From assembly GCA_016271365.2 (NCBI GenBank), contig CM028131.1, positions 284,399,001 to 284,463,000 of the forward strand: a stretch of DNA of 64,000 bases. Reading direction: 5' to 3'. The notes below the pieces were generated by a model. The model worked only from the letters and a program-made list of their open reading frames with translations. It was not told the origin of the DNA and did not search any database. Shown piece after piece: positions 57,431 to 64,000 of this stretch; the stretch's first letter is position 1; every line of letters starts with the position of its first letter. A program made the translations under genes and the position numbers. Source of the stretch: Neoceratodus forsteri. Its lineage: Eukaryota; Chordata; Ceratodontiformes; Ceratodontidae.

Positions 57431-58134
57431 TTGTTGTGGGGGTCTTTGCAGCTCGGGGAGGGGTCTTGCCCTCACGACCACCAGCGCCCACGAAGGGAGC
57501 CTTGCCTGGCCTATGCAGAGAGCCTGGAGCTCGCTGATTCTTCTAGCAGAATTCATTGCCACTAGGAAAACTGTTTTTCATGTGACATATTTTAGATAAG
57601 CTGAAGACATGGGCTCAAAAGGAGCCCCCATGAGTTTGGCTATACATACATTGAGGTCCCATGCTGGCACTGGCTCCCTGTGAGGGGGGGAATGCAAATG
57701 GGAAAGGCCCTTAAATAACCTCTTAAAGATAGACTCTGAAGCAAGAGAAATCCTTTGCCTGGCTGAAATGTAAGCAGATGTTGCAGCCAAATATACCTTC
57801 AGGGTAATGGGCTGAAGGCCCAAAGAATGCAAATAAGTAAGATAATCCAGCAGTCTGGTACCCCAGTCTTTGTTGGCACAATTTTTGGTGGAACTCCAAA
57901 TAGAAAACCTTTTCCATTTTGCAGCATAGGTTTCTTAGTGGAGGGCTTCCTGTGGCCCTCAAAATATACCAGGACACCTTCAGAAAGGCTTAGGCCTGCA
58001 TATTCTAGGTCCTCAAGAGCCAGGCCATGAGCCTGAGGGATCTGAGGTTTGGGTAAGGAACCTCCCTGATTGGAGGTTAACAGGTTGTGCCTCCTGGGAA
58101 GGTGTATCGGCTCGGCCACAGACGTGGAGAGCAA
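57431..58134 (-). pseudogene. DIRS tyrosine recombinase, N-terminal half
   Basis: LALEDLEYAGLSLSEGVLVY leads into LHSLGLQPITLKVYLAATSA (58-kb end of the core-binding domain), then FKRLFKGLSHLHSPPHREPV and an AMNSARRISELQALC stretch with the first catalytic Arg near 57545. After about 57440 similarity to DIRS recombinases fades, and the His-x-x-Arg and Tyr boxes are missing. Confidence 0.75.
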
Positions 58135-58149
58135 TACAGAGTACTATGG

Positions 58150-58830
58150 CTGCCTGGGCCAATCTGGAGCCATCAAGATCATGAATGCTGACTGGGACCT
58201 GAGCTTGAGCAAAACCCTGTACACCAAGGAGAAGAGAGGAAAAGCATACAGATGTTTCCCTGACCAATCCAGACTTGAGCATCCAAGAGTACTGTTCCCC
58301 ATTCTGGTGGTCTGCAACAATAATTTGACAGGTGGTAGTTCTGGTGGGATCTGAACAAGTCTACCTCTGGGTGCCAACTCCTTAAACTCACTTCCACCAC
58401 TTGTCTGTTCACAGTCCATTCACAATGAGCTTGGTTGATCCGACTCATGGTGTCTGCCATGGTATTATCCTTGCCAGGCAGATGAATGGCCTGTAGGGAA
58501 ACTCCCAAGGAGTATGCCAGACTCCGTATTTTCATAGTTTCTGTGCAGAGAGGGTTTGACCTTGTCCCTCCCTGCTTGTTTATGTAGTACATAGTGGTGT
58601 GGTATTGTCTGTTCTGATCTGTACCACCTTTCCCTGTAGCAATATCTTGAAGGCCTTTAGTTCCAGCAATACTGCTCTGAGTTTCAGCAGGTTTATGTGC
58701 AGGAGTGAGTCTACACTTGACCATGTGCCTTGGGTGGTGTGTCTCCCAGGTGGGCACCACACCCCAATAGTGATGCATCCATTGTGAGAACTACTGATGG
58801 GGCTCTTGTTTGAAGGAACCCTTCTCTTAT
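58150..58830 (-). pseudogene. DIRS RNase H
   Basis: All four acidic catalytic positions can be seen across two frames: LTMDASLLGCGAHLGD (first Asp), INLLKLRAVLLELKAF (Glu), VQIRTDNTTPL (Asp) and HLPGKDNTMADTMSR (last Asp). It is followed by WHPEVDLFRSH, the connection to the recombinase found in DIRS elements. It would remove RNA from the RNA-DNA hybrid. Frameshifts near 58760 and 58580 break it. Confidence 0.82.
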
Positions 58831-59179
58831 ATTGTTTCCTCTTTCCACCATTCGAGGGCCTGTAACAGAGTTCCTGTTACTGGAATCAGTTTTGAAAGAC
58901 GGTCTCTTCTCTGGCACCAGTGAGTCCTGAGGTGAAATTGGATGTCCCTCATCTGGAATCTGGATCCCAACACTGTGCCAGTGGCAGCTGCTGTGTGGCC
59001 CAGCAGCTGAAGAAACTGTCTTGCAGTTTTTGGTTTGTTCAGGATGAATAAACCTGCTATATATGTTACCCTGTCCAGAGGCAGGTGTGTCTTGTCCTGC
59101 AGGGTATTTAACTCTGCTGCTATGAACTGCAATACCAGAGCAGGCTGAAGGACTGACTTCTTTAGGTTTATCAGGAAAC

Positions 59180-59800
59180 CTAGAAACTCCAAGAGCTCTT
59201 GGGTGAGTTGCAGCTGCTCCCTGACATGCTGGGTGATTTTCCCACCACCATCCAATCATCTAGGTACAGGAAGACTGTGACACCTTGCTTTTGAAGGTGT
59301 GCCACTACCACTGCCAAACACTTTGTGAACACCCCTGGTGCTGAAGTGAGACCAAATGGCAGGGTTGAGAACTGATAGTGACCTGAAGGAAGTCTGAACC
59401 TGAGGTATTTTCTGTGAGACTCCCTTATGGGGATGTGGAAATATGCATCTTTTGGGTCCAATGAAGGCAACAAGTCTCCTTTGTGGAGGGTTGGCAAAAT
59501 CAGTGCCAGTGTTACCATTTTGAACTTTGGTTTTGTTAGGTATCTGTTTAAGAACCTGAGGTCTAAGATGGGCTGCCACTCCCAATTTTTCTTTGTGGTA
59601 AGGAAATATCTTGAGTAAAATCCCTTTTCCTTTAAGTGGATTGGTACTGGTTCCACTGTTTGTGACAGAAGCAGTTTTTGAACTTCTGTTTTCAGGAGTT
59701 TTCTCTCTGCATTTGAGGATGGTTTGAAAACTCGGGTTCTTAAAGGTGGGAGGGGTTGAAAGTTAGAGACAATCCCTGGCTCACTACTTCCAGGACCCAC
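59180..59800 (-). pseudogene. DIRS reverse transcriptase
   Basis: Open for 206 codons: KGFYSRYFLTTKKNWEWQPI, LDLRFLNRYL, SLDPKDAYFHIPIRESHRKY with the first catalytic Asp, and YQFSTLPFGLTSAPGVFTKC. The active site is VFLYLDDWMVVG. The Tyr-Leu-Asp-Asp-Trp box is diagnostic for DIRS-type RT. A frameshift separates it from RNase H; the other frame through 58827-59255 holds LQLTQELLEFLGFLINLKKS, the usual RT end. Confidence 0.85.
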
Positions 59801-59809
59801 TTGTCTTTA

Positions 59810-61536
59810 GTGTTGTTTTTCCAAGCATGAAAATAGTGAGCCAGTCTGCTTCCTCAGGCAGTTGGGAGGCAGCCTGTACAGACACGTCCAGGTGCCTGCT
59901 TTGCTTGAGGCTGAACTTGGGATTGGGAACCATGCCGGAACCCTTCTACCCCTGCCTCTGAAGTATCCCTGTTGTGGATACTGCTGGCACTGAGGCGTAG
60001 CCATGGCATGGAAAAAGGCCTGCTCTGAAAGGATCTGCCCTGCCTCCCCTTCCATAGAGTCTGGTGGATGGAGAGCTTTGTCATTTGCAGAACTGCTTCT
60101 GTAGGTGGCCTTTTATTCATCCACCTTTTCATATGAAAAGTAACTCTGGAAGTGTGATCAGCTTGTGATTTCCTCCAATGGGAATCCAGTGCCTTGGTTT
60201 GTGTATCCTGGGTAAGATTTGTGGATCTTAGCCACAAACCTTCTCTGAGCCACAGTGTTTGCCATCTACCTGGCAGCTGTGTCATACAAATCAGCAGCCA
60301 TTTGAAATTATTTGGCTGCTTCTAAACCAAACCTGGCTGTTTCAGCTAAGTCAGCTGAAGGGAGAGACTGTGCTTTGTCTGACATAGCAAGGACTGACTG
60401 CCAAAGAGATTTTTGGTATTGTGCAGCATAGGCCTGGAAGTTTGCCTGCCTGATGGCCAAAGAGGCTGAAAGGTAACCCTTCTTGGCCATGCTATCAATC
60501 TTCCTAGAGTCTTTGTCTGGAGGGTGGGAGGCTAGTGGAACCCTTGTCTTGTCACAGGCTGCCACTTGCACCACTCCTTGGTGGTCAAAGTGAGAGAACA
60601 AAAACTTAGCACCCTGCCTTTCCAACTGATACTTTTTATCCAACCTCTTATCCAGAGGGGAGAAGTATTAGGTGTTTGCAAAATCTTAAGGCATCCTTCT
60701 TAAAGAACTTGTTAACAGGAAGAAGAAGAAGCTTTTTTTGTTCTAGATGGGTGTGAGCCCCATCATTTCCATATATTCAGCTTCTTCTTCATCCTCAGTC
60801 ACCTCACTTGTGGGGATGTCTAATAAATCCACCATCCTTTTTACAAAAGTAAAGTGTGAGGAAAAATCCTCTGATGCCCTAGGAGGAGAACCAAAGTCTT
60901 GTTCAGGGAAAATCTCTGGTTCAATGGGGTCCCCATCGTCCTCCACATCAATATCAACATACTCTTCTTGTTCAAAAGGAAGATTGGGAAGACGTGCCAG
61001 TCTGTTTGGCAGGAGTCTGAGGCAAAGGAGCAGTCAGCTCCTGCAAAGCCTGGATAACTTGAAAGGCCTGTGCAATCTCATCAGCAGTTTGCATTTTTAT
61101 TGCAGGCACAGAAGTCCCCAAATGCTGCTCAGCTGGGGGTTCTGTGTGCTTTGTTTTCTTGGATTTTTAGAGGAACTGGAGAGTCAGCTGGTTCAGCAAG
61201 CCTCTTTGGAACTGCTTGTGTACCCATCTCAGGGGTGGCAAATGCAGCTGCTGTTATTAATGAGGTTTCACCCACAGAAACAGAGGGTGTCAGCTGGTCA
61301 GAGCTCGAGGGACCCTTCAGAATAGACAGCTTTTTCTTGAGCCTTTCAAGGCATTTTTCAACAGTTTTTTCAGGAAAAGGTTTGCAACTATCACAGTCTG
61401 TTTTTAAATGTTCAAAGCCTAAGCAGACAACACATAAATTATGTTTGTCTGCCTTTGGCAAAAATCTCACCACAATCAGTACAAGGTTTGAAACTGGGTT
61501 CACCGGTTCTTCTTTTAGGTTTTTCAGACATTCTGT
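59810..61536 (-). pseudogene. DIRS gag-like protein, frameshifted
   Basis: The likely start is the ATG near 61532 (MSEKPKRRTGEP). CTDCGEIFAKGRQT, then after a +1 shift HNLCVVCLGFEHLKTDC, forms the N-terminal Cys-x-x-Cys ... His-x-x-Cys-x-x-Cys-Leu-Gly cluster seen in DIRS gag. A Ser/Thr/Pro and acidic region follows (60743-60946: EEAEYMEMM). The folded part lies at 60308-60643 with MAKKGYLSASLAIRQANFQA and a DLAETARFGLEAA end. The product would package the element's RNA. Confidence 0.72.
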
Positions 61537-61838
61537 GGGTAAAATAACCACTAAATAAGAAAGATTTTTAAAACTTATTTAGTGCTTGTGGTCAGTTCTT
61601 GAACCGATAAGAAACCAATCGGAAGTGGGAAACGAGCAGAAAAATGAACCGAGATTAGCGGTTCACAAAATAAATATTTTTAGCAAATTTGCACTAAACT
61701 AATGGAGTTCCTTAATCAGGGAACTCTGATAACTACGAAATGAACCCTGGTTCCCCACAGGTTATACCAAACAGGGAGAAACCAAGAAAAACATGTTCTA
61801 AATACAAAAACAACAGTTTAGCTAAATATAACAAATAG

Positions 61839-62274
61839 TTCAATGTTGGTGAAATATGTAGTGCTTGGTGATACTGTGAGTTCACAATGGATTGTGATGA
61901 TCATTTATAATGTGGCTTTCCTCTATTCCCACCCTTGGTAAAAGAGCTGGGTAGCTGTAGCGAATAGAGGCCCTACCCAAGAGTGGACAGAGTGCCGGAG
62001 AAGAAGGAGGAGGGTCGATTGGGAGGATGGTGGGTGAGTTCCTGAATGTAAGCACAAAGTGCTGCAAGAGGTGGATTTTTGAATGAGAAGTGGGAGGAGC
62101 TTATTCCCCCACATTGAACCTCGGGCCTAAAGCCCTCCCATTCAATGTTGGTGAAATACAGTATGTAGTGCTTGGTGATACTGTGAATTTGTGATGGATT
62201 TTGATGATTATTTATAATGTGGCTTTCCTCTATTTCCACCCTTGGTAGAAGAGCTGGGTAGCTGTAGGGCATAG
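61839..62274 (-). repeat. Ngaro split direct repeats: B2, A2, B1
   Basis: 61839-61967 and 62141-62274 are direct repeats about 130 bp long sharing TTCAATGTTGGTGAAATA, AGTGCTTGGTGATACTGTGA and AGAGCTGGGTAGCTGTAG. Between them lies 61968-62140. Placed just downstream of a recombinase on the minus strand, this is the B1-A2-B2 arrangement of Ngaro/PAT-type elements. The matching A1 would lie beyond 64000. Confidence 0.78.
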
Positions 62275-62429
62275 TCCCAAAAAGAATTACCTCCTCCAAC
62301 TCCAGAGAGTGTGATCAGGAGCACTCAGGAGAGGAAAAAAACCCTTAGGGTAAAACCTCTGAGAACTCATGGCTACTGACCTGCTTGTCCTCCAAGCAAA
62401 CTAAGAGGAGATAATGGAAAAAGCATTTT
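62275..62429. other. Ngaro 3' non-coding region
   Basis: Lies between the recombinase end and repeat B1. No frame or other feature recognised. Confidence 0.4.
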
Positions 62430-63492
62430 TAAGTTCAGAAGTCGGATTAGGGATGTATACTTCGAATGTAGATGATTTCCATCTTCCTAGTCTTTGATGA
62501 TATGGACAGGAATATTAGGACGGGATGCTGAGGTGGCTGTTCCTATTCAAAATGAATTACCTGAATAGGAAAATGGATCTAGTTTGAGTTTCTGCATGAG
62601 GATTCTTGTGTGGTCAAGAAACCATTTGGATGTCACTGAATGCTGGTGTTGGAAGTTAATAGAGGAGAAGAGGGATTAGACTTGGCGGAACATCTTGAGT
62701 TTCAATAGTCTTGCAATTGGACACCAGTTGTTTGATGTAGAATAATAAGTTATGGAAGTTCCAGAATGAAGTCTATCAGTTTTTAAGAGGGTAGATTTAA
62801 TATGTAACTGTCATTATGCTTTTCCAGGTTGGATACTCTGAGAAAAGCAAATGAGTGAGATGATTATGTGAATTCTCTGGGACGAAGAAATTCATAGAAG
62901 GTGAGGGTAATAGCTGATGACACAATGAGATTGGAATTATGATCGAATGGATTTAAATCTAGTAAGTCCAGTAAACTACGAAATAGCGGTCCTTCTATTG
63001 GAAGGCAGCGAGGAGTATTTGGAATGGATGATCGTTGAAAGCCCAATAACAGTAGCTTGATTGATTAGAGAACAAAGATGGTGAGGATGGAGAATATTGG
63101 GAGAGAAAGAACCGGATGCCAGCTAAAGACAATTTAATGGTGCCATGGGAAAGATGCAAGGCCTGATGGCAAAATGTCAGAAAGGCCAGCACTAAATCTA
63201 CTAAAATGATGGTTGAGTGGAAGGATGATGAAGCACAGAATGAGACGTATTTGTTCCATGCGGTCGTAAAAGGGGATCTAGTGGAAGAAGCCAATGTTGA
63301 CCACATGAGGAGAGATGCTTGATGTCGACAGTTACGTATGTCATTATTAGGTCGTAGTACGATGGCGGAGGAGTCATGATGGGATCTGCTGAAGGATATA
63401 GATGATGGAAATCCTGAAAGTGAAATCAAGAAAGCGATCAGCTGCTTTGTTCTTAACACCAGAAATATAATAGCATGTGACGATGAAGTCAT
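62430..63492 (-). pseudogene. Ngaro tyrosine recombinase
   Basis: 62995-63492 contains a core-binding domain: LASSTRSPFTTAWNKYVSFC, LVLAFLTFCHQALHLSHGTI and KLSLAGIRFFLSQYS. 62864-63046 continues with LLDLLDLNPFDHNSNLIVSS then ITLTFYEFLRPREFT, where the Leu-Arg-Pro-x-Glu is the first catalytic Arg box. Near 62470-62530 the frame gives ISSKTRKMEIIYIRSIH, the degraded counterpart of the region around the last Arg and catalytic Tyr. Many stops in 62440-62860. Confidence 0.72.
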
Positions 63493-64000
63493 GGATGAGT
63501 GAAAGCCAGGTTAACCTCTGCATGAACAACATGATGGAAGGTGAGGATGAGCGATCTTTATTAATGATTGCTACTGTGGAGTGATTAACAGAATATACTG
63601 AAACTGATTAGTGGGATCATAGATGCCCCATAAAACCGCGGCTGCTATGATGGGATATATTTTGAATAATGGAAGTAGAAGAAAATTGCTCAATGAAAAA
63701 ATGTCAGGAGGCCAAAGGGCAGTGATCCCTCATTGAGAATATATTGCTGCTTATCCATGGATTGGAGATGCATCTATGAAAATTTGAGGATAAGTTTGAG
63801 GAGATGGATCTTTATGAAACATGGAGCATCCATTCCATCTGGCAAGAAAAAGGGACCACATGGCTAGGTCAGATTTTGCAAATGCTGAAATCCAGACATG
63901 CTGATGAAACTCAGGAACAGATGATGCTTGAATGAGAAGGTAAGCTATGAAAGAGTGACCTTCAGGAATGATTCTCATTGGGAAATTTAGGTACTCCAAA
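63493..64000 (-). pseudogene. Ngaro RNase H (partial at window edge)
   Basis: The minus strand reads MWSLFLARWNGCSMFHKDPS then YPQIFIDASPIHG (first Asp). A shifted frame gives SVNHSTVAIINKDRSSSP (internal block) and YYISGVKNKAADRFLDF, the terminal Asn-x-x-Ala-Asp. RT lies outside the window. Confidence 0.7.

Larger units (their letters stand above)
57431..61838 (-). mobile_element. DIRS element with gag, RT, RNase H and half of its recombinase
   Basis: Minus-strand order from high to low coordinate: gag (61551-59810), RT (59800-59180), RNase H (58800-58150) and tyrosine recombinase N-terminal part (58134-57431). This is the canonical DIRS order. The recombinase is cut after its first catalytic Arg region, and no right terminal repeat is recognised, so the 3' end is lost. 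61560-61838 would be its 5' leader and terminal repeat; I cannot confirm the inverted repeat without the other end. Confidence 0.82.
61839..64000 (-). mobile_element. Ngaro-type tyrosine-recombinase retroelement, 3' part, runs off the right edge
   Basis: From the window edge downwards: RNase H, tyrosine recombinase, then split direct repeats. gag and RT must lie beyond 64000. It sits directly beside a DIRS element, from which it differs in recombinase sequence and in having split direct rather than inverted repeats. Confidence 0.75.

Noticed and set aside
59427..61558. Plus-strand frames across the DIRS region
   Set aside because: They are antisense to gag and RT, which carry clear motifs on the minus strand.
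62430..63492. Phage or bacterial integrase
   Set aside because: Adjacent RNase H and split direct repeats identify a eukaryotic Ngaro retroelement.

Overview
The window reads as repeat-dense intergenic or intronic DNA from a very large vertebrate genome. I found no intact host gene and no bacterial-style operon. The repeat mix (CR1, L2, Rex1/Babar-like, Tx1-clade, DIRS, Ngaro, a Ty3/Gypsy trace, Tigger, MIR-like SINEs and a SINE with a fish V-SINE/HE1-like tail) fits a large-genome sarcopterygian. A lungfish or an amphibian such as a caecilian would fit; the sequence alone does not decide. Nearly every coding region is frameshifted or truncated, so these are mostly fossil elements.

Layout. 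1-6345: a SINE tail (minus) carrying a Tx1-clade LINE (copy A, minus), with the 5' end of a second Tx1-like copy directly behind it at the left window edge. 6501-7695: a deleted DIRS element. 8155-9847: Rex1-like reverse transcriptase fragment. 9848-15447: a CR1 split by a second CR1 of the same family. 15448-25060: a decayed LINE of uncertain clade, interrupted by a 2-kb foldback DNA element and by a MIR-like SINE. 25664-29880: SINE, Tigger, CR1 and Rex1-like endonuclease fragments. 30945-31630: a ~225-bp tandem repeat. 32590-36580: LTR-like repeat, L2 tail and L2 LINE. 36655-44275: a minisatellite split by a SINE that is itself split by Tx1 copy B. 45112-49830: LTR-like repeat, SINE copy with an unoccupied Tx1 site, Gypsy RNase H trace and DIRS remnant. 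49835-56290: two Rex1-like LINEs head to head. 57431-61838: DIRS element with gag, RT, RNase H and half of its recombinase. 61839-64000: the 3' part of an Ngaro element with its split direct repeats.

The main discovery candidate is target-site specificity of the Tx1-clade LINE. Copies A and B are diverged, lie 30 kb apart in opposite genome orientations, and both interrupt the same point of the same SINE tail in the same relative orientation, each with a target-site duplication. A third SINE copy at 47907-48178 carries the region unoccupied. The left window edge suggests head-to-tail stacking of two Tx1 elements in one target.

There is no host pathway here. The 'working together' is parasitic layering: minisatellite, then SINE, then Tx1; LINE, then foldback and SINE; CR1 inside CR1.
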